Positions 26,848-36,015 are shown, numbered from the stretch's first letter. The stretch: DNA of 64,000 bases from Chloroflexota bacterium (GCA_025354985.1 JANXLU010000066.1:62001-126000), one strand, 5' to 3'. Notes: generated by a model not told the origin, from the letters alone. Translations and numbers: made by a program.

Positions 26848-28096
26848 TTTCAAGTTCTTCGGTGCGCATGCTCTGGGCCACAAGTCGACCGCGCAAAATC
26901 ACAAAGCGCTTCGCGGGTTGAAATTGAACTGCAGCATGCCAGTCGGGTGTATCCAATACGACCAAATTTGCTTGACAGCCAACGGCAAGCCCATAGTCGG
27001 GAAGTCCAATTGCCCGGGCAGGGTTTGTGGTGATCATGGGAAGGACTCGGTCAACCTCGCCATCCCATGCAAACTGTCCGGTGTGGGCCATAAACTGGGC
27101 CCATTCCATCGGATCGTTGCGGCCAAATGGATAGAACCAGTTGTCGATATCATCCTGAGCGCAACAGACAGTAACTGCTGAATCTAATAGCGCACGAACC
27201 CGCGTGATTGCCCGGGGCATTGGTTCACGCGGCCAGGCTCCGTTCATGGGAAGGTCAGTTGCGATAAGTCCAACATGACTGTTACAAACGATTGAGATTT
27301 GCGCCTCATATACGCGCGCAATCAAGTCAGCGGCATAAGTGTCGTCATATGCCGCGAGCGCTGCGCATTGTGTTGCGCACACACGGCCCTGCATGGATTT
27401 GGCAATTGTTTGCTCAACGATCATTTCCAGGGTGCGCAAGTTTGTATTGATGGCATCATCGCAAACCATGTGAACGGGCCGGTCATATTGTTGGGCTAAA
27501 TCAAAGCAAAGCTGGGTGTGCTCACGCTGCAGCGCAATGGTCGGCTCGATCCACGGAATGCCACCGACAACGTCTGCTCCGAGATCGAGCGCGGTGCGCA
27601 TCAGAGATTGGGTTTGGCTTCCGAGAACGCCATCCTGGGGAAAGGCCACCACCTGAACGGTCATGATGTGCTTATATCGTTCTCGAATGCGTAACAATGT
27701 GCGTAGGGCCACCAGACCGGAGTGCTCATCCACATCGGCAAAGAGTCGAATGGCACAGGTGCCGTTTAGGATGGCCAGGCGCATCGTTTCATCCACGCGG
27801 GCAAAGACATCCTCCTCGGTGTAGGCCTCTTTGACGCTCCGTGCGGCTTCAAACCTTGGCAAACGCTGCACGGGCTCGGGCATATGAACCAGATTTCTTC
27901 GGTAAAAGCTTTTGCATGCGTGCAGCTGACCATTTACAAAAGCCGGCAATGTGAGCCTGTGCCCGATGTCCAATATTTTGTCCCACCCAAGATGTGCGAT
28001 TGGTGTGCGGGAGATTTCGACTATCCGGTCATCCACTATTCCAATGTCATGCACACTCCCATCGGCAAATCGCGCGTTTCTTAAAATCAAGTCCAT
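26834..28096 (-). CDS. cytosine-deaminase-like amidohydrolase with degenerate metal site
   Basis: 420-residue amidohydrolase-fold protein aligning by motif with cytosine deaminase. The N-terminal metal motif HxH reads Gln57-Leu-His59; the His of CodA HCDE is replaced by Val211 and its Glu by Asp214 (VCDDAIN); the catalytic His of SHTTAM is Gln243 (CATQCAAL). Only the Asp of the GHDD motif is kept (Asp315 in CAQDDIDNWFYPFG). The CodA alignment is by eye. The protein may be non-catalytic, use another metal arrangement, or bind rather than hydrolyse. Reading frame is intact and embedded in a tight operon, so decay is unlikely. Confidence 0.88.
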   Translation of the reverse strand: MDLILRNARFADGSVHDIGIVDDRIVEISRTPIAHLGWDKILDIGHRLTLPAFVNGQLHACKSFYRRNLVHMPEPVQRLPRFEAARSVKEAYTEEDVFARVDETMRLAILNGTCAIRLFADVDEHSGLVALRTLLRIRERYKHIMTVQVVAFPQDGVLGSQTQSLMRTALDLGADVVGGIPWIEPTIALQREHTQLCFDLAQQYDRPVHMVCDDAINTNLRTLEMIVEQTIAKSMQGRVCATQCAALAAYDDTYAADLIARVYEAQISIVCNSHVGLIATDLPMNGAWPREPMPRAITRVRALLDSAVTVCCAQDDIDNWFYPFGRNDPMEWAQFMAHTGQFAWDGEVDRVLPMITTNPARAIGLPDYGLAVGCQANLVVLDTPDWHAAVQFQPAKRFVILRGRLVAQSMRTEELENGII

Positions 28097-28116
28097 AAAT
28101 GGCGGAGTTTGATCTG

Positions 28117-28902
28117 TCAGGCGCGAGGATGGGCGACCTCGAACGTGCTTATGACCTCAATCAAATGAGCCAACCGGGGCACGGAAGATTTGAGAATTGC
28201 CTCACCTTTTTCCGACGTCCCAATCGTTGCGTCACCAAACACACCGCTGGAACTCCAGTCTCGGGTCAGCCAGGCGCTTGAAGCATTGCCAAAGAAAAAC
28301 AAGGGATCGGCCTCCGGGAACGGTGCAAAGTGTTTTACGGCATGTTCCATGTGTACGGTGTCAGGGGCCAGCGTCAACATCAGAGAAGTCTCCAATTCAC
28401 CCGCGTGAAATCCAAATTTTCGTTCGGCGTCCGTAATTTCAAAAGGCGCCGATACGAATACGTGCGGATGTATGCAGAAGGTCATCAAATTGGTTGCTGC
28501 GCGGATGTCCCGAGCTGCGGCATCCAGCACCGCCATGTTGCCGCCATGGCCATTGATAAATGCCAATCTGCGAAACCCGGAATCCTTTGCGCTTTGTGCA
28601 AGGTCCATGAGTACTGCAGTCAGGGTTGAAGCACTTAGGCTGAACGTGCCGGCAAAACCCATATGTTCGTTGCTTTTGCCGTAATTGATGGCGGGAAGCG
28701 CCCAAGCCACAGTGTCGTCTGGCAGCGCTTCAAGCGCGCGCCCAAGCAATTCGGTCACCTGGCATGTGTCGGTCAAAACCGGCAGGTGCGCTCCGTGTTG
28801 CTCAATTGCGCCAATCGGCAGCAATAAGACACCGTCCTTTTTGGGTAGATCACGAATCTCCGGGGAAGTCAGGCGGGCGAGGTTTCGATGGACGCCGCTC
28901 AT
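28117..28902 (-). CDS. creatininase-family amidohydrolase
   Basis: 261-residue protein of the creatininase/MftE fold. The metal motifs are LLPIGAIEQHGAHLPVLTDT (Glu, His, Asp ligands), INGHGGN and a late Glu in HAGELETSLML. Family members hydrolyse cyclic amides such as creatinine or act in cofactor maturation. An open frame extends further upstream to 29127 but is a shadow of the FAD oxidase gene; ATG 28902 overlaps that gene's stop by ATGA. No mycofactocin precursor is nearby, so a cyclic-amide or related ring hydrolase is more probable. Confidence 0.9.
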   Translation of the reverse strand: MSGVHRNLARLTSPEIRDLPKKDGVLLLPIGAIEQHGAHLPVLTDTCQVTELLGRALEALPDDTVAWALPAINYGKSNEHMGFAGTFSLSASTLTAVLMDLAQSAKDSGFRRLAFINGHGGNMAVLDAAARDIRAATNLMTFCIHPHVFVSAPFEITDAERKFGFHAGELETSLMLTLAPDTVHMEHAVKHFAPFPEADPLFFFGNASSAWLTRDWSSSGVFGDATIGTSEKGEAILKSSVPRLAHLIEVISTFEVAHPRA

Positions 28903-30251
28903 AGGCCGGCCATGTGCCCGGGATTTAGCAGGCCCTTCGGGTCCCACATTGCCTTGCCGTCCAGGATGGGCTGGCCGTTCCAACGCACGTCCTCGTCCAG
29001 CTTGTGGGTGTGCGGATTTGCCACCCACATGCCTAGCGTTTCGCAATCCGCAATCAGCTTCCAAAGCTGGTCTTTGGATTTGAAACGCACCAGACTCAGG
29101 CCTGCAGGCGTCATCACTCCGCCCCATTTAAGGAACTCGATATGGGTCAACACATCGTCACCGTATATTGCCTTGCGGGCATGATGCTGCTCGGTTAGTC
29201 TGGAGATATCAAATGCGTCCTGTAAATACGTCAGATTTTCGTCGGCCTTCATCGCCCACAAGGTGGTGTGGTTGTAGCTAAAATCGGAAAGTTTAAGCTT
29301 CCCCGTTTTGTGATAATCGGCGTGGGGTTGATGCCAGGTAACGGTAGCCCCGGCGGAAGTTGCCCGCCGTGTCACCTCATCAAGTGACATTTCAGCCTCG
29401 ATTAGCAACAGGTGCTTGCCGTCCGGAGCGGCGCCGTTCTTAACCAGCTGGACAAAGTACGACGGTATTGGCCACTCATGAAGCGACAATAGTCGGGACT
29501 TAACCTTTGTATCGCGAGCCAACGCCGCGCTGAAGGTTAGAGCAACATCAAAGTCCTCGAACGCCAGAATATGTTGTTGCCAGGCAACGGCGGGCGTCAG
29601 CGCAAATGTAACGTCGGCGATGATGCAGGTCAATCCGCAACTGTGGATGATGCTGCGCATGCCGGCGTACGTGGTGGCTTGGATGATGCGTGGCGTTGAC
29701 TCTGCTGTTACGATCGTTGCGCCCAGGATATTTCCCTCATCCCAAACGGTGCCGTGCATGATGGACCCCGGCCCGCCGGCGCCACCAGCGATGAACCCGG
29801 CCGCTGTCGACGTGATTATGGTGCTGGGATAAAAGCGCATCTCGGCGCCGATTGCACGCGCCCTGCGTTCGATTTCTATCAATCTCGTACCGGCTTGAAC
29901 GTGAGCTTTATCGGCGTCAAGGCTCAGAATGCGATCAAGGCGGACTGTGCTGAGCAATATGCCGCCGTGCATGGGCACGCCTTGACCGTAGTTTCCGGTT
30001 CCCGCGCCGCGACATGTAATGGGCGTTGACGTGCGAACTGCTGCGGCTATTACGGCACATAATTCTTCCAGAGTTGCGGGCGACACGATGCAGTCAGCCG
30101 CCATGCCATCAAGTTCCGGTCGCAGCACCGGCGAATACCAGTAGCAATCGCGCGACAAATCATTCAGTTTTTTTAGATCATCGACCACATTGTCTGGACC
30201 AACGATTTGTTGTAGGTCGGTTAGGAGGTTGCTGTCAATCATGATGGTCAA
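28899..30251 (-). CDS. FAD-binding oxidase (PCMH/GlcD-like)
   Basis: 450-residue flavoprotein of the vanillyl-alcohol-oxidase fold. The N-terminal FAD domain shows ITCRGAGTGNYGQGVPMHGGILLS, VQAGTRLIEIER and FIAGGAGGPGSIMHGTVWDEGN, the usual flavin-contact stretches. The C-terminal substrate cap is less conserved and ends with NPHTHKLDEDVRW...WDPKGLLNPGHM, the family's characteristic finish. Substrates in this fold include 2-hydroxyacids, aldonolactones and sugar alcohols. It overlaps both neighbours by 4 nt within the operon. Confidence 0.92.
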   Translation of the reverse strand: MTIMIDSNLLTDLQQIVGPDNVVDDLKKLNDLSRDCYWYSPVLRPELDGMAADCIVSPATLEELCAVIAAAVRTSTPITCRGAGTGNYGQGVPMHGGILLSTVRLDRILSLDADKAHVQAGTRLIEIERRARAIGAEMRFYPSTIITSTAAGFIAGGAGGPGSIMHGTVWDEGNILGATIVTAESTPRIIQATTYAGMRSIIHSCGLTCIIADVTFALTPAVAWQQHILAFEDFDVALTFSAALARDTKVKSRLLSLHEWPIPSYFVQLVKNGAAPDGKHLLLIEAEMSLDEVTRRATSAGATVTWHQPHADYHKTGKLKLSDFSYNHTTLWAMKADENLTYLQDAFDISRLTEQHHARKAIYGDDVLTHIEFLKWGGVMTPAGLSLVRFKSKDQLWKLIADCETLGMWVANPHTHKLDEDVRWNGQPILDGKAMWDPKGLLNPGHMAGL

Positions 30252-31261
30252 ACCACTCTGTGGATGAGAGGTGCATTTGCGGCAAGTGCCACAATATTGT
30301 CAAAATCCTCGGCTCTGCCGACACGTTTAGATGCGCCGGCGCCGGCTGCGGTATGTGGTGTCAGAAACAAATTTGCCATGGGATCTCTAGCAAGTTCCAC
30401 AAGCGGATCATTTGGCCGCATCGGTTCAAATGTATACGTGTCGAGCGCGGCTCCACCAAGATGACCGGCACGAAGTGCGGCGATAAGTGCGTCTTCATCC
30501 ACGGTGCCGCTTCCGCCACAGTGTGCAAGGAAAGACCCCCTGGGCATCATGTTAAACATGCGGGCGTTAATGCTGCAATCCGTTGCCTTTGAATAAGGAA
30601 GTAGGGTCACCAGGAAATCACATTGGGAAACCAACAGATCCGGCTCGTTGTACGTGATTGCGAGCTCCCTTTCTGCCTGCTCGGGCAGGCGTGTCCGCTT
30701 GTTGTATAACACGCGGCACTCAAAGCCACGGAGGCGACGGGCCAGTTCGATGCCAATCTCACCGAATCCAAGAATTCCCACCAGCGCATCCTGCAAACCC
30801 TTTAGATTCTTCCGGCCAGACCAGTTGTAGGCAAAGGTGTCTTCGTCACTACGTTTTGATTGCCCGCCAAAATCTTTCGCCTGCACAACAATCTCCATTT
30901 GTTCGCGTGCCCGTCGACTCATAGACAACATTTGCCACACCATATGTTCAGCTACATTGACACACCCGCGAACGGGCATGCTGCACACTGGTATGCCCGC
31001 TGACTTGGCAGCGTGTAAATCAATGTCCGCGGTATATGAACCCAACCTCTGGATTAACTTTAGGTTTGGAGCCGAGTTGAGCACAGATGCATCGATCACA
31101 CCGGCGCGTTCGCTAATCAGCACGTCATAATTGCGTAAACGGTCGGAAACTTGATCCTTGGTTGGATCGCGGATAAATTCAACCTCGATGCCGGCGGGAA
31201 TAGCCGCTTCGGCCAGCTGCTGTTGAAAGAGTCCGCGCGACGTTGTAAATAGTACTTTCAT
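30248..31261 (-). CDS. D-2-hydroxyacid dehydrogenase homologue lacking the catalytic Arg
   Basis: 337-residue protein of the phosphoglycerate-dehydrogenase-like family. NAD motif GILGFGEIGIELARRL (162-178); the catalytic Glu279 (TFEP) and His303 (LTPHTAA) are kept. The strictly conserved catalytic Arg of the 'INTARG' motif is Gly250 in LAHCGGSGTVDEDAL. The frame around this site is otherwise intact, so it is not a simple sequencing slip. It may bind substrate without normal hydride transfer or use a different mechanism. Overlaps the FAD oxidase by 4 nt and starts 6 nt after the ABM gene. Confidence 0.88.
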   Translation of the reverse strand: MKVLFTTSRGLFQQQLAEAAIPAGIEVEFIRDPTKDQVSDRLRNYDVLISERAGVIDASVLNSAPNLKLIQRLGSYTADIDLHAAKSAGIPVCSMPVRGCVNVAEHMVWQMLSMSRRAREQMEIVVQAKDFGGQSKRSDEDTFAYNWSGRKNLKGLQDALVGILGFGEIGIELARRLRGFECRVLYNKRTRLPEQAERELAITYNEPDLLVSQCDFLVTLLPYSKATDCSINARMFNMMPRGSFLAHCGGSGTVDEDALIAALRAGHLGGAALDTYTFEPMRPNDPLVELARDPMANLFLTPHTAAGAGASKRVGRAEDFDNIVALAANAPLIHRVV

Positions 31262-31266
31262 TAAAT

Positions 31267-31569
31267 TTACTTTGCGGGCACGGCATCGCCGCGCACTTCG
31301 TATTCCTCACAACTTAGAGCGGTGTAGAGATGGCACATTTTTGCGTCCAGCTCCTCTATGATGTGATGCGGAAAGGATTTCCATTGACCCATGGTTTCCC
31401 AATGAACTTTGATCACGACCCGGGTGGGGTCCACAAGGTCAGACCAAAGTTCTTTGCTAATAAATCCCGGATGACTTGACAACGCCTCATTCCAAATGCG
31501 CCCGTCGCACTCGATAAATTCTTCGCGCAAATGGGCGGGAATGGTAAATCTGAGTAATTCAACGACCAT
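31267..31569 (-). CDS. small ABM-fold protein (TIGR03792-like)
   Basis: 100-residue protein of the antibiotic-biosynthesis-monooxygenase fold. It reads VVELLRFTIPAHLREEFIECDGRIWNEAL...HPGFISKELW...VVIKVHWETMGQWKSFP, matching the TIGR03792 type known mainly from cyanobacteria. Such small dimeric alpha+beta barrels act as cofactor-free oxygenases or isomerases, or have unknown roles. It is flanked by the ABC permease (6 nt) and the hydroxyacid dehydrogenase homologue. Confidence 0.8.
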   Translation of the reverse strand: MVVELLRFTIPAHLREEFIECDGRIWNEALSSHPGFISKELWSDLVDPTRVVIKVHWETMGQWKSFPHHIIEELDAKMCHLYTALSCEEYEVRGDAVPAK

Positions 31570-31575
31570 GGTGAA

Positions 31576-32562
31576 TCATCCTTTGACCGCGCCTTCAACC
31601 ATGGCGCTAAAGAACACTTTGCGGGTTAGGAGAAACAGCACGATAACTGGAACCATAACAAGCACACATGCTGCGGCGAGCACCTGATAGTTAATCAGGT
31701 TTGCACCGGTAAGGTCATAGACCGCAACCATGACCGAACGAAGGTTCTGTTTTGTTGTACCGACTAGAAGGTAGTTGGTCAAAAATTCATTCCAGATGTT
31801 GACAAATGACAGCAGAAATGCGGACAGTAGCCCCGGCGCTGCAAGCGGAGCGACAACGCGCAGCAGTGCCTGAAATGGTGTGCATCCGTCGATGACCGCC
31901 GCCTCTTCAAGATCTCGAGGAATGGCATCAAAGAAGGACTTTACAATCCAAATGCTAAATGGCATCAACAAACCGGTGTAAACGGCGATCAAAATGGCCC
32001 GGTCGAGCGAATCCGTCAGAAATTTTGTGGTGGCTTCAGAAAATTGTTGAGACGCCGCCACGCGTTCAATCGTCGGGACGATCAGACGTCGAACGCTTAC
32101 CGTCATTTGATACAGGGCAATTAGATTGGTCAGCAGTGGTATGCCGGTCAACGCAAGAATGGAAACCTGCAGGAATTGGCGACCCTTAAAAACGAAACGG
32201 GAAAATGAAAAACCGGCCATGCCGGCGAAAATTGTTATGAAAAAGGACGAAGCCACCGCATAAACGAGCGAGTTCGGCATGTACCTGCTGATGATTGGTC
32301 CGGTGGCTTCCCACCCAAACAAGGCGGCTGCGTTGTCCTTGAATTCAAATATTCGCTCGTAGCCTTCGAGAAAGAATCTGCAAGCGGGCAATGAAAAGTC
32401 GGTTTCTAGAGTGTCACACGGGAACAAGAGCGGCGGATTTCGAGCTACATCGCTTTGCTGTTTGAATGAAATTACGACGGTGGCAAACACGGGAAACAAC
32501 ATGATCATGCAAATAATGATCATGGCCAGATTTGGAATGAACTGAATACGACGTTGGCTCAT
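31576..32562 (-). CDS. sugar-type ABC importer permease, MalG-like
   Basis: 328-residue inner-membrane subunit with six transmembrane helices. The ATPase-coupling EAA loop is LEEAAVIDGCTPFQALLRVVAPLAAPG. The first periplasmic loop is longer than usual (includes ARNPPLLFPCDTLETDFSLPACRFFLEGYERIF) and has two cysteines that may pair. It lies 15 nt after the partner permease. No ATPase gene is in the operon. Confidence 0.93.
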   Translation of the reverse strand: MSQRRIQFIPNLAMIIICMIMLFPVFATVVISFKQQSDVARNPPLLFPCDTLETDFSLPACRFFLEGYERIFEFKDNAAALFGWEATGPIISRYMPNSLVYAVASSFFITIFAGMAGFSFSRFVFKGRQFLQVSILALTGIPLLTNLIALYQMTVSVRRLIVPTIERVAASQQFSEATTKFLTDSLDRAILIAVYTGLLMPFSIWIVKSFFDAIPRDLEEAAVIDGCTPFQALLRVVAPLAAPGLLSAFLLSFVNIWNEFLTNYLLVGTTKQNLRSVMVAVYDLTGANLINYQVLAAACVLVMVPVIVLFLLTRKVFFSAMVEGAVKG

Positions 32563-32577
32563 TGGTGCAAGGATTTT

Positions 32578-33549
32578 TTAGGCGTAGTTTTCGGAACCTC
32601 GTCTGGATACCCGAAGTGCGAGTGTAATCAGCGTAAGATTTATTGCCGCGATAAACACCGACAATGCGGCAGCACGACCAAAATCGAGCTCGGAAAATCC
32701 GATTGTGTACAAGAGGTAGCTTAGGACCTCGGTTGAGGAACCGGGCCCGCCGCCGGTGAGGCTGAATACCATTCCGACACCATTCATCCCGCCGAGAATC
32801 AGGTTAAATAGCGCGACGACAACCGATGGCAGCACGAGCGGGAACGTGATGGCCAGGAAGCATTGACGGCCACTTGCCCCATCGATCTGCGCGCTCTCCA
32901 ACACTTCCTTGGGCACGGTTTGCATAGCGGCCAACAACAAAAGTGTGATGAACGGGAGCGCCTTCCATACCGCGGCAAAAATGAGATAGATCATTGCCGG
33001 TGATGGTGGAAATGGGATCGAATCGATGAAGCGAAATGTGGGCACTTTCGTCAACAGTGCCGAGCCTTCCAAACCAAATATGGGAAGTGAGACGAGGGGT
33101 GAAAGTATTCCGGTGTCAGGATCGGCAAATAGTTTCCAGACAAGGCCGACTATGACGTCGGACAAAACCCATGGAATAAAGACCAGCGCAAGGTAGGCGC
33201 CACTTAACCGCAGCTTTCGGTTTAACAGGAGGGCCAATCCCAGACCGAGCGACATGGTCAGAATGATGTAGCCGACAATAAACGTCACCGTATGCCAGCT
33301 GCTTTCCATGAATGCTTCGCTGTCAAAAACTACTTGAAAATTGTCCGTGCCCGAAAAACTCTGGATACCTGCGTTTGACTGTTGGGTGCTTAGAAAAACG
33401 GTGTACAGCCCCGGATAAAGCTGAACCAGAGCGATCATGATGAGGGCGGGCGCCAAAAGCAGGAAGGGCAAAGCCCGTGAGGTCCTCATTAGTAGTATTT
33501 TTTCGCTGCGAAGAATTTGCGGTGGCGGGCCAATGTATGGGTCCGCCAC
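32578..33549 (-). CDS. sugar-type ABC importer permease, MalF/UgpA-like
   Basis: 323-residue permease with six transmembrane helices. The EAA loop is VLESAQIDGASGRQCFLAITFPLVLPS. It carries the usual ALIMIALVQLYPGLYTVFLS first helix. Second gene of the operon, 29 nt after the binding protein. Pairs with the MalG-like permease. Confidence 0.93.
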   Translation of the reverse strand: MADPYIGPPPQILRSEKILLMRTSRALPFLLLAPALIMIALVQLYPGLYTVFLSTQQSNAGIQSFSGTDNFQVVFDSEAFMESSWHTVTFIVGYIILTMSLGLGLALLLNRKLRLSGAYLALVFIPWVLSDVIVGLVWKLFADPDTGILSPLVSLPIFGLEGSALLTKVPTFRFIDSIPFPPSPAMIYLIFAAVWKALPFITLLLLAAMQTVPKEVLESAQIDGASGRQCFLAITFPLVLPSVVVALFNLILGGMNGVGMVFSLTGGGPGSSTEVLSYLLYTIGFSELDFGRAAALSVFIAAINLTLITLALRVSRRGSENYA

Positions 33550-33578
33550 CGCTGAAGCTAGTTCAAATCAACAACACG

Positions 33579-35102
33579 CTATTTGACAGTCTTGTTGAAT
33601 TCGTCCTGTGCCTTTTGAAGAACACCAGCGATATCAGCATTTTTGGAGTCCTTTCCTTTGATGATGTCAAAGAATGCACCAGCAATGATCTTTCTCGCAA
33701 GGGCACCGTCCTGGATCGAGGTCTGCCAGGATTTGCAAATGCCGGCCGTAGCGGCAGCAGCTTGCTTGTAGAACGGGGTATCAAATGCCTTGTCGGCCAG
33801 GAGCACGCTGCTGGTGGGGAAGCCACCGCCCGGCTTCTGCACCCATTCGATTCCATTCTTTGGGTCGAATAGCCAGTTTATGTAGGCCTTCGCGGCATCC
33901 GGATTCTTGGCGCCTTTCGGAATGACATACCCGGCAGTGCTGAACCCGCAAGAAGGGGTGGTGGCATCTCCGCCAGTGAACATTGGCGCAATTCCCATTG
34001 CGTCTTCCGCAATTGCCTGAAGTATTGGTCCGCCGGTTGGGTCAAAATCCTTGCCGTACTGCTTGCCTGCCGGTGACTTTACCGGCTGAATGTAGCGATA
34101 GCCGAAAATTCCGGTTGGGAACGATGCGGCGAATGGCTTCTTTGGATCAAGACCCTTGAGGTCCTCTTCTTCTTTGAAATCGCCCAGGAAAACGCTCTCC
34201 GAGGAGTAACCATTTACCACCACTTTGCGCATAAATTCCGCGGCTTTCACGTTGGCGGGCGTGTTCAATAGCATCTTGCCGGCGCCATCATCGTATTGGC
34301 CGCCAAACGAACTTACGACACTCCAAAAATAGCGGCCGGCGGCTTCCCCGTTAAATGCGGTGCTTCCAAAATAGGTGATCGCATAAACATTCTTTTTCTT
34401 TAGTTCGGCAGCCTGCTTTAGAAATTCATCGGCTGTTTTGGGATAGCCGTTGGGGAAGTTGTCCTTCCAATAGAAAACCAATGCCGGCGAAGATGCGAGG
34501 GGTATGCAGTAAAGTTTGCCATCTTTACCAGTGCAGTCCTTTATAGCTGCCGGATCAAGCGTGGCGAACCACGACTGTTGTTTTGCCCAATCCGTCAGGT
34601 CCTGAACCGTGCCGGTTTTGGAAAATTGTGCGATGTCGGAGCCGTTACCCTGTGCAAGATCGGGGACGTCTCCGCCAGCCTGGACAGCAGCCACTAGCGA
34701 CGTTGTCAGCTTTGCAAATGGCTGGGGTTGATTAACCCATTTGTACTTGCCGGCAAACTCCGCATTAAATTTAGGGATGCTGCCTCGGTAATACGCGTTA
34801 CCCACGGCCTCATCGTTCTTGGGGTCTTCATTCTTGTCGTCATATTGCAGCCAGGTCACAAACGGCTTCGCTTCGGGCGCCTTGGTGGGTTCGGGTGCCT
34901 TGGTTGGATCTGGAGCTTTGGTGGGGGCGGGTGCAGCGGTCGGAGCGGGTACCGACGTAGCTGCGGGCGCCGCAGGAGCTGACGTTGGCGCTGGCGCGGT
35001 CGGAGCAGGCGTTGGCGCGGGTGCGCAAGCGGCGAGGGCGACCGATGCAGCTGCAAGCAGCCCCAGGGTGCGCGAAAAACGGTTACTGATTGGGTCCTTC
35101 AC
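33579..35102 (-). CDS. ABC importer solute-binding lipoprotein (family 1)
   Basis: Extracellular binding protein anchored by lipid. The signal ends in the lipobox ALAACAPA, followed by a ~55-residue Pro/Ala/Thr/Lys linker with PTKAPDPTKAPEPTKAPE repeats that is typical of Chloroflexota. The mature part is a sugar-type binding protein (YKQAAAATAGICKSW..., GNGSDIAQFSKTGTVQDLT). The start is GTG 35102, 6 nt after a strong AAGGAG, instead of an upstream in-frame start at 35168 that would add residues in front of the signal peptide. First gene of the nine-gene operon. Ligand unknown. Confidence 0.92.
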   Translation of the reverse strand: MKDPISNRFSRTLGLLAAASVALAACAPAPTPAPTAPAPTSAPAAPAATSVPAPTAAPAPTKAPDPTKAPEPTKAPEAKPFVTWLQYDDKNEDPKNDEAVGNAYYRGSIPKFNAEFAGKYKWVNQPQPFAKLTTSLVAAVQAGGDVPDLAQGNGSDIAQFSKTGTVQDLTDWAKQQSWFATLDPAAIKDCTGKDGKLYCIPLASSPALVFYWKDNFPNGYPKTADEFLKQAAELKKKNVYAITYFGSTAFNGEAAGRYFWSVVSSFGGQYDDGAGKMLLNTPANVKAAEFMRKVVVNGYSSESVFLGDFKEEEDLKGLDPKKPFAASFPTGIFGYRYIQPVKSPAGKQYGKDFDPTGGPILQAIAEDAMGIAPMFTGGDATTPSCGFSTAGYVIPKGAKNPDAAKAYINWLFDPKNGIEWVQKPGGGFPTSSVLLADKAFDTPFYKQAAAATAGICKSWQTSIQDGALARKIIAGAFFDIIKGKDSKNADIAGVLQKAQDEFNKTVK

Positions 35103-35255
35103 AAATTTCTCCTTTACAAAATAACTGAGACAAACGGTTGAACCGCTTTGGTTCGCACCTGTGCACACTCAAAGAGCGGAAGCTTCGAGTGATCCGCTTG
35201 GTGCAACGCCGAGGGTGCCCAAGACAGGTGTGAAGCCGTGCCATTGTAACCAACT

Positions 35256-36005
35256 CTAAAAGTTTTGGTATGGAAACGGTGCATATTGCTGACCGCCATC
35301 AACAAAATAGGTTTGGCCCGTCAGATATTCATGCTCAATTAGGAACACGAGCATTCGGGTGACGTCCTCCGGACTGCTCCACCGTTTGGTCATGGTGCTT
35401 TCGGCCACTCCGGCTATTTGAGCTGCCGTATAGCTTTGTGGAGGCAGAATCGGTCCCAGCACGAGCGCATTAGATCGAATGGCAGGACCGAGTTCTGAAG
35501 CGATATACCGGGCGAGCTGTACGAGCCCGGATTTGCCAATCGCATGATGGGCGTATCCATGGGAAACCATAAACGCCGACATATCGCTGATGTTCAAAAT
35601 GACGCCGGAACCCTTGGCGATCATGTGTCGCGCCGCCGCTTGAGCCGCGAAAAACGCCATTTTGACGTTGATGCCAATGCTGAGATCCCATTCATCCTCG
35701 GATAGTTCAAGAAACGGACGTTTGATAAAAGGTGATGCATTGTTGATCAGAACATCCACGCTCCCCAAGGTGTGAAACGTGTCGTCAACCCATTCACGAA
35801 CTGCAACCAGGTCACGACCATCAACGGCATATGCCATGCATCGAACCCCGAATGATTCGATGTCTTGCACGGATTCATGCCAGGGTTCTCCAGGGACATA
35901 GGTAAACGAAATGTGCGCTCCGAGGCTTGCAAGGTATCTCGCGTGCGCCCGCCCCACCCGAATGGCGCCGCCAGTGATGGCAATGACAGAGTTGCGTACG
36001 TTCAT
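35256..36005 (-). CDS. SDR-family oxidoreductase
   Basis: 249-residue short-chain dehydrogenase. NAD(P) motif TGGAIRVGRAHA, a variant of TGxxxGIG in which the middle Gly-Ile pair reads Arg-Val; NNAS motif (LINNASPF), catalytic region NISDMSAFMVSHGYAHHAIGKSG, where the usual YxxxK reads His-His-Ala-Ile-Gly-Lys, so the catalytic Tyr is displaced or replaced (Tyr lies two residues earlier: GYAHHAIGK). It starts from a near-leaderless promoter shared with the divergent amidohydrolase and ends 154 nt before the ABC operon. Confidence 0.88.
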   Translation of the reverse strand: MNVRNSVIAITGGAIRVGRAHARYLASLGAHISFTYVPGEPWHESVQDIESFGVRCMAYAVDGRDLVAVREWVDDTFHTLGSVDVLINNASPFIKRPFLELSEDEWDLSIGINVKMAFFAAQAAARHMIAKGSGVILNISDMSAFMVSHGYAHHAIGKSGLVQLARYIASELGPAIRSNALVLGPILPPQSYTAAQIAGVAESTMTKRWSSPEDVTRMLVFLIEHEYLTGQTYFVDGGQQYAPFPYQNF

Positions 36006-36015
36006 GAGGTTTTTG

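Noticed and set aside
28903-29127. 75-residue N-terminal extension of the creatininase-family frame
   Set aside because: It lies inside the FAD oxidase gene in another frame; ATGA overlap at 28902 gives the natural start.
34856-35056. repeat-rich frames around the Pro/Ala/Thr linker
   Set aside because: They are off-frame readings of the binding-protein linker, whose low-complexity codons keep all frames open.
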